Shown here in pieces: positions 19,820 to 33,099 of a stretch of 64,000 bases of DNA. This DNA is from Anisus vortex (lineage: Eukaryota > Mollusca > Gastropoda > Planorbidae): NCBI GenBank assembly GCA_949126835.1, contig CASBPS010000170.1, positions 62,001 to 126,000 on the forward strand, in the 5' to 3' direction. The position numbers were made by a program, and so were the translations under genes. The stretch's first letter is position 1; the number at the start of each line of letters is the position of its first letter. A model generated the notes under the pieces. That model saw only the letters and a list, made by a program, of their open reading frames with translations. It did no database searches and had not been told where the DNA came from.

Positions 19820-22800
19820 GCCAAAACTAGAAATCTGCTATTCAAGTCGTTGTACCAAAAGTCAAAACCACAAATCTGCTTTTGTACGGCCAGAAAAGGA
19901 GCCAAAACCACAAATCTGCTGTTTTAAGGCCAAAAGAGAAGCAAAAACCAGAAATCTGCTATTCAAGTCGTTGTACGGACTGTGGAAACGCCAAAACCAC
20001 AAATCTGCTTTTGAACGGCCAGTAGAGAAGCCAAAAACACAAATCTGCTGTTTTACGGTTAGAAAAGAAGCCAAAACAAGAAATCTTCTATTCAAGTCGT
20101 TGTACGGATTGTGGAAAAGCCAAAACCACAAATCTGCTTTTGTACGGCCAGAATAGGAGCCAAAACCAGAAATCTGCTTTTCAAGTCGTTGTACGGCTTC
20201 TGGAGAAGCCAAAACCACAAATCTGCTTTTGTACGGCCAGTAGAGTAGCCAAAACCACAAATCTGCTGTATTACGGCGAAAAGAGAAGCCAAAACCACAA
20301 ATCTGATATTCAAGTCGTTGTACGGCCAGAACAGAAGCACCATTACCACAAATCTGCTAGTCAAGTCGTTGTACGGTTTGTGGAGAAGCCAAAACAACAA
20401 ATCTGCTTTTTAAGTCCTTGTACGGCCAGAAAAGAAGCCAAAACTAGAAATCTGCTATTCAAGTCGCTGTACGGCCAGAACAGAAGCACCATTAGCACAA
20501 ATCTGCTAGTCAAGTCGTTGTACGGTTTGTGGAGAAGCCAAAACAACAAATCTGCTTTTTAAGTCCTTGTACGGCCAGAAAAGAAGCCAAAACTAGAAAT
20601 CTGCTATTCAAGTCGTCGTACGGTTTGTGGAGAGAGCCAAAACCATAAATCTGTTTTTGTACGGCCAGAAAAGGAGCCAAAACCGGAAATCTGCTTTTCA
20701 AGTCTTTGTACGGTTTCTGGATAAGCCAAAACCACAAATCTGCTTTTGTACGGCCAGTAGAGAAGCCAAAACCACAAATCTGCTGTATTACGGCGAAAAG
20801 AGAAGCCAAAACCACAAATCTGCTATTCAAGTCGTTGTACGGCCAGAACAGAAGCACCATTACCACAAATCTGCTAGTCAAGTCGTTGTACGGTTTGTGG
20901 AGAAGCCAAAACAACAAATCTGCTTTTTAAGTCCTTGTACGGCCAGAAAAGAAGCCAAAACTAGAAATCTGCTATTCAAGTCGTTGTACGGTTTGTGGAG
21001 AGAGCCAAAACCATATATCTGTTTTTGTACGGCCAGAAAAGGAGCCAAAACCAGAAATCTGCTTTTCAAGTCTTTGTACGGTTTCTGGAGAAGCCAAAAC
21101 CACAAATCTGCTTTTGTACGGCCAGTAGAGAAGCCAAAACCACAAATCTGCTGTATTACGGCGAAAAGAGAAGCCAAAACCACAAATCTGCTATTCAAGT
21201 CGTTGTACGGCCAGAACAGAAGCACCATTACCACAAATCTGCTAGTCAAGTCGTTGTACGGTTTGTTGAGAAGCCAAAACAACAAATCTGCTTTTTAAGT
21301 CCTTGTACGGCCAGAAAAGAAGCCAAAACTAGAAATCTGCTATTCAAGTCGTTGTACGGTTTGTGGAGAGAGCCAAAACCATAAATCTGCTGTGTTACGG
21401 CCAAAAGAGAAGCTAAAACCACAAATCTTTTTGTCAAGTCGTTGGACGGCCAGAAAAGAAGCCAAAACAAGAAATCTGCTATTCAAGTCGTTGTACGGAT
21501 TGTGGAAAAGCCAAAACCACAAATCAGCTTTTGTACGGCCAGAAAAGGAGCCAAAACCAGAAATCTGCTATTCAAGTCGTTGTACGGTTTGTGGAGAGAG
21601 CCAAAACCATAAATCTGCTGTGTTACGGCCAAAAGAGAAGCTAAAACCACAAATCTTCTTGTCAAGTCGTTGGACGGCCAGAAAAGAAGCCAAAACAAGA
21701 AATCTGCTATTCAAGTCGTTGTACGGATTGTGGAAAAGCCAAAACCACAAATCTGCTTTTGTACGGCCAGAAAAGGAGCCAAAACCAGAAATCTGCTTTT
21801 CAAGTCGTTGTACGGTTTCTGGAGAAGCCAAAACCACAAATCTGCTGTATTTGGCGAAAAGAGAAGCTAAAACCACAAATCTGCTATTCAAGTCGTTGTA
21901 CGGCCAGAACAGAAGCACCATTACCACAAATCTGCTAGTCAAGTCGTTGTACGGTTTGTGGAGAAGCCAAAACAACAAATCTGCTTTTTAAGCCCTTGTA
22001 CGGCCAGAAAAGAAGCCAAAACTAGAAATCTGCTATTCAAGTCGTCGTACGGTTTGTGGAGAGAGCCAAAACCATAAATCTGTTTTTGTACGGCCAGAAA
22101 AGGAGCCAAAACCGGAAATCTGCTTTTCAAGTCTTTGTACGGTTTCTGGATAAGCCAAAACCACAAATCTGCTTTTGTACGGCCAGTAGAGAAGCCAAAA
22201 CCACAAATCTGCTGTATTACGGCGAAAAGAGAAGCCAAAACCACAAATCTGCTATTCAAGTCGTTGTACGGCCAGAACAGAAGCACCATTACCACAAATC
22301 TGCTAGTCAAGTCGTTGTACGGTTTGTGGAGAAGCCAAAACAACAAATCTGCTTTTTAAGTCCTTGTACGGCCAGAAAAGAAGCCAAAACTAGAAATCTG
22401 CTATTCAAGTCGTTGTACGGTTTGTGGAGAGAGCCAAAACCATATATCTGTTTTTGTATGGCCAGAAAAGGAGCCAAAACCAGAAATCTGCTTTTCAAGT
22501 CTTTGTACGGTTTCTGGAGAAGCCAAAACCTCAAATCTGCTTTTGTACGGCCAGTAGAGAAGCCAAAACCACAAATCTGCTGTATTACGGCGAAAAGAGA
22601 AGCCAAAACCACAAATCTGCTATTCAAGTCGTTGTACGGCCAGAACAGAAGCACCATTACCACAAATCTGCTAGTCAAGTCGTTGTACGGTTTGTTGAGA
22701 AGCCAAAACAACAAATCTGCTTTTTAAGTCCTTGTACGGCCAGAAAAGAAGCCAAAACTAGAAATCTGCTATTCAAGTCGTTGTACGGTTTGTGGAGAGA

Positions 22801-23573
22801 GCCAAAACCATAAATCTGCTGTGTTACGGCCAAAAGAGAAGCTAAAACCACAAATCTTCTTGTCAAGTCGTTGGACGGCCAGAAAAGAAGCCAAAACAAG
22901 AAATCTGCTATTCAAGTCGTTGTTCGGATTGTGGAAAAGCCAAAACCACAAATCTGCTTTTGTACGGCCAGAAAAGGAGCCAAAACCAGAAATCTGCTAT
23001 TCAAGTCGTTGTACGGTTTGTGGAGAGAGCCAAAACCATAAATCTGCTGTGTTACGGCCAAAAGAGAAGCTAAAACCACAAATCTTCTTGTCAAGTCGTT
23101 GGACGGCCAGAAAAGAAGCCAAAACAAGAAATCTGCTATTCAAGTCGTTGTACGGATTGTGGAAAAGCCAAAACCACAAATCTGCTTTTGTACGGCCAGA
23201 AAAGGAGCCAAAACCAGAAATCTGCTTTTCAAGTCGTTGTACGGTTTCTGGAGAAGCCAAAACCACAAATCTGCTGTATTTGGCGAAAAGAGAAGCTAAA
23301 ACCACAAATCTGCTATTCAAGTCGTTGTACGGCCAGAACAGAAGCACCATTACCACAAATCTGCTAGTCAAGTCGTTGTACGGTTTGTTGAGAAGCCAAA
23401 ACAACCAATCTGCTTTTTAAGTCCTTGTACGGCCAGAAAACAAGCCAAAACTAGAAATCTGCTATTCAAGTCGTTGTACGGTTTATGGAGAGAGCCAAAA
23501 CCATAAATCTGCTGTTTTACGGCCAGAAAAGGAGCCAAAACCACAAATCTGCTGTTTTAAGGCCAAAAGAGAA
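19820..23573. repeat. Superunit 12 (3754 bp): A816 + two BBC blocks + tail
   Basis: A816, then B + B + C plus a 465-bp partial T (20636-22064), the same 1429-bp block again from 22065, and a tail with an extra 40-bp monomer. The longest superunit in the window. Confidence 0.87.
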
Positions 23574-26500
23574 GCAAAAACCAGAAATCTGCTATTCAAG
23601 TCGTTGTACCAAAAGCCAAAACCACAAATCTGCTTTTGTACGGCCAGAAAAGGAGCCAAAACCACAAATCTGCTGTTTTAAGGCCAAAAGAGAAGCAAAA
23701 ACCAGAAATCTGCTATTCAAGTCGTTGTACGGACTGTGGAAACGCCAAAACCACAAATCTGCTTTTGTACGGCCAGTAGAGAAGCCAAAAACACAAATCT
23801 GCTGTTTTACGGTTAGAAAAGAAGCCAAAACAAGAAATCTGCTATTCAAGTCGTTGTACGGATTGTGGAAAAGCCAAAACCACAAATCTGCTTTTGTACG
23901 GCCAGAATAGGAGCCAAAACCAGAAATCTGCTTTTCAAGTCGTTGTACGGTTTCTGGAGAAGCCAAAACCACAAATCTGCTTTTGTACGGCCAGTAGAGT
24001 AGCCAAAACCACAAATCTGCTGTATTACGGCGAAAAGATAAGCCAAAACCACAAATCTGCTATTCAAGTCGTTGTACGGCCAGAACAGAAGCACCATTAC
24101 CACAAATCTGCTAGTCAAGTCGTTGTACGGTTTGTGGAGAAGCCAAAACAACAAATCTGCTTTTTAAGTCCTTGTACGGCCAGAAAAGAAGCCAAAACTA
24201 GAAATCTGCTATTCAAGTCGTTGTACGGTTTGTGGAGAGAGCCAAAACCATAAATCTGCTGTGTTACGGCCAAAAGAGAAGCTAAAACCACAAATCTTCT
24301 TGTCAAGTCGTTGGACGGCCAGAAAAGAAGCCAAAACAAGAAATCTGCTATTCAAGTCGTTGTACGGATTGTGGAAAAGCCAAAACCACAAATCTGCTTT
24401 TGTACGGCCAGAAAAGGAGCCAAAACCAGAAATCTGCTATTCAAGTCGTTGTACGGTTTGTGGAGAGAGCCAAAACCATAAATCTGCTGTGTTACGGCCA
24501 AAAGAGAAGCTAAAACCACAAATCTTCTTGTCAAGTCGTTGGACGGCCAGAAAAGAAGCCAAAACAAGAAATCTGCTATTCAAGTCGTTGTACGGATTGT
24601 GGAAAAGCCAAAACCACAAATCTGCTTTTGTACGGCCAGAAAAGGAGCCAAAACCAGAAATCTGCTTTTCAAGTCGTTGTACGGTTTCTGGAGAAGCCAA
24701 AACCACAAATCTGCTGTATTTGGCGAAAAGAGAAGCTAAAACCACAAATCTGCTATTCAAGTCGTTGTACGGCAAGAACAGAAGCACCATTACCACAAAT
24801 CTGCTAGTCAAGTCGTTGTACGGTTTGTGGAGAAGCCAAAACAACAAATCTGCTTTTTAAGTCCTTGTACGGCCAGAAAAGAAGCCAAAACTAGAAATCT
24901 GCTATTCAAGTCGTCGTACGGTTTGTGGAGAGAGCCGAAACCATAAATCTGTTTTTGTACGGCCAGAAAAGGAGCCAAAACCGGAAATCTGCTTTTCAAG
25001 TCTTTGTACGGTTTCTGGATAAGCCAAAACCACAAATCTGCTTTTGTACGGCCAGTAGAGAAGCCAAAACCACAAATCTGCTGTATTACGGCGAAAAGAG
25101 AAGCCAAAACCACAAATCTGCTATTCAAGTCGTTGTACGGCCAGAACAGAAGCACCATTACCACAAATCTGCTAGTCAAGTCGTTGTACGGTTTGTGGAG
25201 AAGCCAAAACAACAAATCTGCTTTTTAAGTCCTTGTACGGCCAGAAAAGAAGCCAAAACTAGAAATCTGCTATTCAAGTCGTTGTACGGTTTGTGGAGAG
25301 AGCCAAAACCATATATCTGTTTTTGTATGGCCAGAAAAGGAGCCAAAACCAGAAATCTGCTTTTCAAGTCTTTGTACGGTTTCTGGAGAAGCCAAAACCA
25401 CAAATCTGCTTTTGTACGGCCAGTAGAGAAGCCAAAACCACAAATCTGCTGTATTACGGCGAAAAGAGAAGCCAAAACCACAAATCTGCTATTCAAGTCG
25501 TTGTACGGCCAGAACAGAAGCACCATTACCACAAATCTGCTAGTCAAGTCGTTGTACGGTTTGTTGAGAAGCCAAAACAACAAATCTGCTTTTTAAGTCC
25601 TTGTACGGCCAGAAAAGAAGCCAAAACTAGAAATCTGCTATTCAAGTCGTTGTACGGTTTGTGGAGAGAGCCAAAACCATAAATCTGCTGTGTTACGGCC
25701 AAAAGAGAAGCTAAAACCACAAATCTTCTTGTCAAGTCGTTGGACGGCCAGAAAAGAAGCCAAAACAAGAAATCTGCTATTCAAGTCGTTGTACGGATTG
25801 TGGAAAAGCCAAAACCACAAATCTGCTTTTGTACGGCCAGAAAAGGAGCCAAAACCAGAAATCTGCTATTCAAGTCGTTGTACGGTTTGTGGAGAGAGCC
25901 AAAACCATAAATCTGCTGTGTTACGGCCAAAAGAGAAGCTAAAACCACAAATCTTCTTGTCAAGTCGTTGGACGGCCAGAAAAGAAGCCAAAACAAGAAA
26001 TCTGCTATTCAAGTCGTTGTACGGATTGTGGAAAAGCCAAAACCACAAATCTGCTTTTGTACGGCCAGAAAAGGAGCCAAAACCAGAAATCTGCTTTTCA
26101 AGTCGTTGTACGGTTTCTGGAGAAGCCAAAACCACAAATCTGCTGTATTTGGCGAAAAGAGAAGCTAAAACCACAAATCTGCTATTCAAGTCGTTGTACG
26201 GCCAGAACAGAAGCACCATTACCACAAATCTGCTAGTCAAGTCGTTGTACGGTTTGTTGAGAAGCCAAAACAACCAATCTGCTTTTTAAGTCCTTGTACG
26301 GCCAGAAAACAAGCCAAAACTAGAAATCTGCTATTCAAGTCGTTGTACGGTTTATGGAGAGAGCCAACACCATAATTCTGCTGTTTTACGGCCAGAAAAG
26401 GAGCCAAAACCACAAATCTGCTGTTTTAAGGCCAAAAGAGAAGCAAAAACCAGAAATCTGCTATTCAAGTCGTTGTACCAAAAGCCAAAACCACAAATCT

Positions 26501-27050
26501 GCTTTTGTACGGCCAGAAAAGGAGCCAAAACCACAAATCTGCTGTTTTAAGGCCAAAAGAGAAGCAAAAACCAGAAATCTGCTATTCAAGTCGTTGTACG
26601 GACTGTGGAAACGCCAAAACCACAAATCTGCTTTTGTACGGCCAGTAGAGAAGCCAAAAACACAAATCTGCTGTTTTACGGTTAGAAAAGAAGCCAAAAC
26701 AAGAAATCTGCTATTCAAGTCATTGTACGGATTGTGGAAAAGCCAAAACCACAAATCTGCTTTTGTACGGCCAGAATAGGAGCCAAAACCAGAAATCTGC
26801 TTTTCAAGTCGTTGTACGGTTTCTGGAGAAGCCAAAACCACAAATCTGCTTTTGTACGGCCAGTAGAGTAGCCAAAACCACAAATCTGCTGTATTACGGC
26901 GAAAAGAGAAGCCAAAACCACAAATCTGCTATTCAAGTCGTTGTACGGCCAGAACAGAAGCACCATTACCACAAATCTGCTAGTCAAGTCGTTGTACGGT
27001 TTGTGGAGAAGCCAAAACAACAAATCTGCTTTTTAAGTCCTTGTACGGCC
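20636..27050. repeat. 1429-bp and 2869-bp duplications
   Basis: A 1429-bp block (B + B + C + 465 bp) occurs at 20636-22064 and 22065-23493. A 2869-bp period then relates 21372-24240 to 24241 onward, giving a third copy at 24934-26362. GGATAAGCC and the TCGTCG junction recur at 20.7, 22.1 and 25.0 kb. Confidence 0.82.
23574..26442. repeat. Superunit 13 (2869 bp): A667 + C + T465 + B + B + C + tail545
   Basis: Its marker monomer starts GCAAAAACCAG instead of GCCAAAACAAG, a hybrid shared with superunit 14. A runs directly into C at 24241 without a B. Repeats part of superunit 12 at an offset of 2869 bp. Confidence 0.87.
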
Positions 27051-28539
27051 AGAAAAGAAGCCAAAACTAGAAATCTGCTATTCAAGTCGTTGTACGGCCA
27101 GAACAGAAGCACCATTAGCACAAATCTGCTAGTCAAGTCGTTGTACGGTTTGTGGAGAAGCCAAAACAACAAATCTGCTTTTTAAGTCCTTGTACGGCCA
27201 GAAAAGAAGCCAAAACTAGAAATCTGCTATTCAAGTCGTCGTACGGTTTGTGGAGAGAGCCAAAACCATAAATCTGTTTTTGTACGGCCAGAAAAGGAGC
27301 CAAAACCGGAAATCTGCTTTTCAAGTCTTTGTACGGTTTCTGGAGAAGCCAAAACCACAAATCTGCTTTTGTACGGCCAGTAGAGAAGCCAAAACCACAA
27401 ATCTGCTGTATTACGGCGAAAAGAGAAGCCAAAACCACAAATCTGCTATTCAAGTCGTTGTACGGCCAGAACAGAAGCACCATTACCACAAATCTGCTAG
27501 TCAAGTCGTTGTACGGTTTGTGGAGAAGCCAAAACAACAAATCTGCTTTTTAAGTCCTTGTACGGCCAGAAAAGAAGCCAAAACTAGAAATCTGCTATTC
27601 AAGTCGTTGTACGGTTTGTGGAGAGAGCCAAAACCATATATCTGTTTTTGTACGGCCAGAAAAGGAGCCAAAACCAGAAATCTGCTTTTCAAGTCTTTGT
27701 ACGGTTTCTGGAGAAGCCAAAACCACAAATCTGCTTTTGTACGGCCAGTAGAGAAGCCAAAACCACAAATCTGCTGTATTACTGCGAAAAGAGAAGCCAA
27801 AACCACAAATCTGCTATTCAAGTCGTTGTACGGCCAGAACAGAAGCACCATTACCACAAATCTGCTAGTCAAGTCGTTGTACGGTTTGTTGAGAAGCCAA
27901 AACAACAAATCTGCTTTTTAAGTCCTTGTACGGCCAGAAAAGAAGCCAAAACTAGAAATCTGCTATTCAAGTCGTTGTACGGTTTGTGGAGAGAGCCAAA
28001 ACCATAAATCTGCTGTGTTACGGCCAAAAGAGAAGCTAAGACCACAAATCTTCTTGTCAAGTCGTTGGACGGCCAGAAAAGAAGCCAAAACAAGAAATCT
28101 GCTATTCAAGTCGTTGTACGGATTGTGGAAAAGCCAAAACCACAAATCTGCTTTTGTACGGCCAGAAAAGGAGCCAAAACCAGAAAACTGCTTTTCAAGT
28201 CGTTGTACGGTTTCTGGAGAAGCCAAAACCACAAATCTGCTTTTGTACGTCTAGTAGAGAAGCCAAAACCACAAATCTGCTGTATTTGGCGAAAAGAGAA
28301 GCCAAAACCACAAATCTGCTATTCAAGTCGTTGTAAGGCCAGAACAGAAGCACCATTACCACAAATCTGCTAGTCAAGTCGTTGTACGGTTTTTTGAGAA
28401 GCCAAAACAACAAATCTGCTTTTTAAGTCCTTGTACGGCCAGAAAAAAAGCCAAAACTAGAAATCTGCTATTCAAGTCGTTGTACGGTTTATGGAGAGAG
28501 CCAAAACCATAAATCTGCTGTTTTACGGCCAGAAAAGAA
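26443..28539. repeat. Superunit 14 (2097 bp): A816 + B + B + T545
   Basis: Last superunit with a full 816-bp A module. Its T carries the GTACGTCTAG monomer and an AGAAAAAAAGCC tail, both standard further right. Marks the change from the left to the right organisation. Confidence 0.87.
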
Positions 28540-30118
28540 GCCAAAACAAGAAATCTGCTATTCAAGTCGTTGTACCAAAAGCCAAAACCACAAATCTGCT
28601 TTTGTACGGCCAGAAAAGGAGCCAAAACCACAAATCTGCTGTTTTAAGGCCAAAAGAGAAGCAAAAACCAGAAATCTGCTATTCAAGTCGTTGTACGGAC
28701 TGTGGAAACGCCAAAACCACAAATCTGCTTTTGTACGGCCAGTAGAGAAGCCAAAAACACAAATCTGCTGTTTTACGGTTAGAAAAGAAGCCAAAACAAG
28801 AAATCTGCTATTCAAGTCGTTGTACGGATTGTGGAAAAGCCAAAACCACAAATCTGCTTTTGTACGGCCAGAATAGGAGCCAAAACCAGAAATCTGCTTT
28901 TCAAGTCGTTGTACGGTTTCTGGAGAAGCCAAAACCACAAATCTGCTTTTGTACGGCCAGTAGAGTAGCCAAAACCACAAATCTGCTGTATTTGGCGAAA
29001 AGAGAAGCCAAAACCACAAATCTGCTATTCAAGTCGTTGTACGGCCAGAACAGAAGCACCATTACCACAAATCTGCTAGTCAAGTCGTTGTACGGTTTTT
29101 TGAGAAGCCAAAACAACAAATCTGCTTTTTAAGTCCTTGTACGGCCAAAAAAAAAGCCAAAACTAGAAATCTGCTATTCAAGTCGTTGTACGGTTTGTGG
29201 AGAGAGCCAAAACCATATATCTGTTTTTGTACGGCCAGAAAAGGAGCCAAAACCAGAAATCTGCTTTTCAAGTCTTTGTACGGTTTCTGGAGAAGCAAAA
29301 ACCACAAATCTGCTTTTGTACGGCCAGTAGAGAAGCCAAAACCACAAATCTGCTGTATTACGGCGAAAAGAGAAGCCAAAACCACAAATCTGCTATTCAA
29401 TTCGTTGTACGGCCAGAACAGAAGCACCATTACCACAAATCTGCTAGTCCAGTCGTTGTACGGTTTGTTGAGAAGCCAAAACAACAAATCTGCTTTTTAA
29501 GTCCTTGTACGGCCAGAAAAGAAGCCAAAACTAGAAATCTGCTATTCAAGTCGTTGTACGGTTTGTGGAGAGAGCCAAAACCATAAATCTGCTGTGTTAC
29601 GGCCAAAAGAGAAGCTAAGTTCACAAATCTTCTTGTCAAGTCGTTGGACGGCCAGAAAAGAAGCCAAAACAAGAAATCTGCTATTCAAGTCGTTGTACGG
29701 ATTGTGGAAAAGCCAAAACCACAAATCTGCTTTTGTACGGCCAGAAAAGGAGCCAAAACCAGAAAACTGCTTTTCAAGTCGTTGTACGGTTTCTGGAGAA
29801 GCCAAAACCACAAATCTGCTTTTGTACGTCTAGTAGAGAAGCCAAAACCACAAATCTGCTGTATTTGGCGAAAAGAGAAGCCAAAACCACAAATCTGCTA
29901 TTCAAGTCGTTGTAAGGCCAGAACAGAAGCACCATTACCACAAATCTGCTAGTCAAGTCGTTGTACGGTTTTTTGAGAAGCCAAAACAACAAATCTGCTT
30001 TTTAAGTCCTTGTACGGCCAGAAAAAAAGCCAAAACTAGAAATCTGCTATTCAAGTCGTTGTACGGTTTATGGAGAGAGCCAAAACCATAAATCTGCTGT
30101 TTTACGGCCAGAAAAGAA
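28540..30118. repeat. Superunit 15 (1579 bp): A666 + B + T545
   Basis: A uses the 39-bp TTTGGCG monomer where others have the 40-bp form, a sign of exchange with a T module. Its T repeats the one at 27995 at an offset of 1579 bp, sharing AGAAAACTGC. Confidence 0.86.
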
Positions 30119-31569
30119 GCCAAAACAAGAAATCTGCTATTCAAGTCGTTGTACCAAAAGCCAAAACCACAAATCTGCTTTTGTACGGCCAGAAAAGGAG
30201 CCAAAACCACAAATCTGCTGTTTTAAGGCCAAAAGAGAAGCAAAAACCAGAAATCTGCTATTCAAGTCGTTGTACGGATTGTGGAAAAGCCAAAACCACA
30301 AATCTGCTTTTGTACGGCCAGAATAGGAGCCAAAACCAGAAATCTGCTTTTCAAGTCGTTGTACGGTTTCTGGAGAAGCCAAAACCACAAATCTGCTTTT
30401 GTACGGCCAGTAGAGTAGCCAAAACCACAAATCTGCTGTATTACGGCGAAAAGAGAAGCCAAAACCACAAATCTGCTATTCAAGTCGTTGTACGGCCAGA
30501 ACAGAAGCACCATTACCACAAATCTGCTAGTCAAGTCGTTGTACGGTTTGTGGAGAAGCCAAAACAACAAATCTGCTTTTTAAGTCCTTGTACGGCCAGA
30601 AATAAAGCCAAAACTAGAAATCTGCTATTCAAGTCGTTGTACGGTTTGTGGAGAGAGCCAAAACCATAAATCTGTTTTTGTACGGCCAGAAAAGGAGCCA
30701 AAACCAGAAATCTGCTTTTCAAGTCTTTGTACGGTTTCTGGAGAAGCCAAAACCACAAATCTGCTTTTGTACGGCCAGTAGAGAAGCCAAAACCAAAAAT
30801 CTGCTGTATTACGGCGAAAAGAGAAGCCAAAACCACAAATCTGCTATTCAAGTCGTTGTACGGCCAGAACAGAAGCACCATTACCACAAATCTGCTAGTC
30901 AAGTCGTTGTACGGTTTGTTGAGAAGCCAAAACAACAAATCTGCTTTTTAAGTCCTTGTACGGCCAGAAAAGAAGCCAAAACTAGAAATCTGCTATTCAA
31001 GTCGTTGTACGTTTTGTGGAGAGAGCCAAAACCATAAATCTGCTGTGTTACGGCCAAAAGAGAAGCTAAAACCACAAATCTTCTTGTCAAGTCGTTGGAC
31101 GGCCAGAAAAGAGGCCAAAACAAGAAATCTGCTATTCAAGTCGTTGTACAGATTGTGGAAAAGCCAAAACCACAAATCTGCTTTTGTACGGCCAGAAAAG
31201 GAGCCAAAACCAGAAATCTGCTTTTCAAGTCGTTGTACGGTTTCTGGAGAAGCCAAAACCAAAAATCTGCTTTTGTACGTCTAGTAGAGAAGCCAAAACC
31301 ACAAATCTGCTGTATTTGGCGAAAAGAGAAGCCAAAACCACAAATCTGCTATTCAAGTCGTTGTACGGCCAGAACAGTAGCACCATTACCACAAATCTGC
31401 TAGTCAAGTCGTTGTACGGTTTGTTGAGAAGCCAAAACAACAAATCTGCTTTTTAAGTCCTTGTACGGCCAGAAAAAAAGCCAAAACTAGAAATCTGCTA
31501 TTCAAGTCGTTGTACGGTTTATGGAGAGAGCCAAAACCATAAATCTGCTGTTTTACGGCCAGAAAAGAA
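30119..31569. repeat. Superunit 16 (1451 bp): A538 + B + T545
   Basis: A lacks both the 129-bp and the 149-bp groups. T starts after GTACGTTTTGTGG, a change shared with the next superunit and with 45.5, 53.4 and 62.7 kb. Confidence 0.86.
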
Positions 31570-33099
31570 GCCAAAACCAGAAATCTGCTATTCAAGTCGT
31601 TGTACCAAAAGCCAAAACCACAAATTTGCTTTTGTACGGCCAGAAAAGGAGCCAAAACCACAAATCTGCTGTTTTAAGGCCAAAAGAGAAGCAAAAACCA
31701 GAAATCTGCTATTCAAGTCGTTGTACGGACTGTGGAAACGCCAAAACCACAAATCTTCTTTTGTACGGCCAGTAGAGAAGCCAAAACCACAAATCTGCTG
31801 TTTTACGGTTAGAAAAGAAGCCAAAACAAGAAATCTGCTATTCAAGTCGTTGTACGGATTGTGGAAAAGCCAAAACCACAAATCTGCTTTTGTACGGCCA
31901 GAATAGGAGCCAAAACCAGAAATCTGCTTTTCAAGTCGTTGTACGGTTTCTGGAGAAGCCAAAACCACAAATCTGCTTTTGTACGGCCAGTAGAGTAGCC
32001 AAAACCACAAATCTGCTGTATTACGGCGAAAAGAGAAGCCAAAACCACAAATCTGCTATTCAAGTCGTTGTACGGTTTGTGGAGAAGCCAAAACAACAAA
32101 TCTGCTTTTTTAAGTCCTTGTACGGCCAGAAATAAAGCCAAAACTAGAAATCTGCTATTCAAGTCGTTGTACGGTTTGTGGAGAGAGCCAAAACCATAAA
32201 TCTGTTTTTGTACGGCCAGAAAAGGAGCCAAAACCAGAAATCTGCTTTTCAAGTCTTTGTACGGTTTCTGGAGAAGCAAAAACCACAAATCTGCTTTTGT
32301 ACGGCCAGTAGAGAAGCCAAAACCACACATCTGCTGTATTACGGCGAAAAGAGAAGCCAAAACCACAAATCTGCTATTCAAGTCGTTGTACGGCCAGAAC
32401 AGAAGCACCATTACCACAAATCTGCTAGTCAAGTCGTTGTACGGTTTGTTGAGAAGCCAAAACAACAAATCTGCTTTTTAAGTCCTTGTACGGCCAGAAA
32501 AGAAGCCAAAACTAGAAATCTGCTATTCAAGTCGTTGTACGTTTTGTGGAGAGAGCCAAAACCATAAATCTGCTGTGTTACGGCCAAAAGAGAAGCTAAA
32601 ACCACAAATCTTCTTGTCAAGTCGTTGGACGGCCAGAAAAGAGGCCAAAACAAGAAATCTGCTATTCAAGTCGTTGTACGGATTGTGGAAAAGCCAAAAC
32701 CACAAATCTGCTTTTGTACGGCCAGAAAAGGAGCCAAAACCAGAAATCTGCTTTTCAAGTCGTTGTACGGTTTCTGGAGAAGCCAAAACCAAAAATCTGC
32801 TTTTGTACGTCTAGTAGAGAAGCCAAAACCACAAATCTGCTGTATTTGGCGAAAAGAGAAGCCAAAACCACAAATCTGCTATTCAAGTCGTTGTACGGCC
32901 AGAACAGAAGCACCATTACCACAAATCTGCTAGTCAAGTCGTTGTACGGTTTGTTGAGAAGCCAAAACAACAAATCTGCTTTTTAAGTCCTTGTACGGCC
33001 AGAAAAAAAGCCAAAACTAGAAATCTGCTATTCAAGTCGTTGTACGGTTTATGGAGAGAGCCAAAACCATAAATCTGCTGTTTTACGGCCAGAAAAGAA
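31570..33099. repeat. Superunit 17 (1530 bp): A617 + B + T545
   Basis: A lacks about 200 bp through a fused monomer near 32050-32090. The next monomer has one extra T (TGCTTTTTTAAG), giving a net 199 bp. Confidence 0.86.

Noticed and set aside
29111..29166. Possible insertion at the A-rich run GGCCAAAAAAAAAGCC
   Set aside because: It is the normal CCAGAAAAAAAGCC tail with substitutions only. The monomer length is unchanged and both neighbours are in register.
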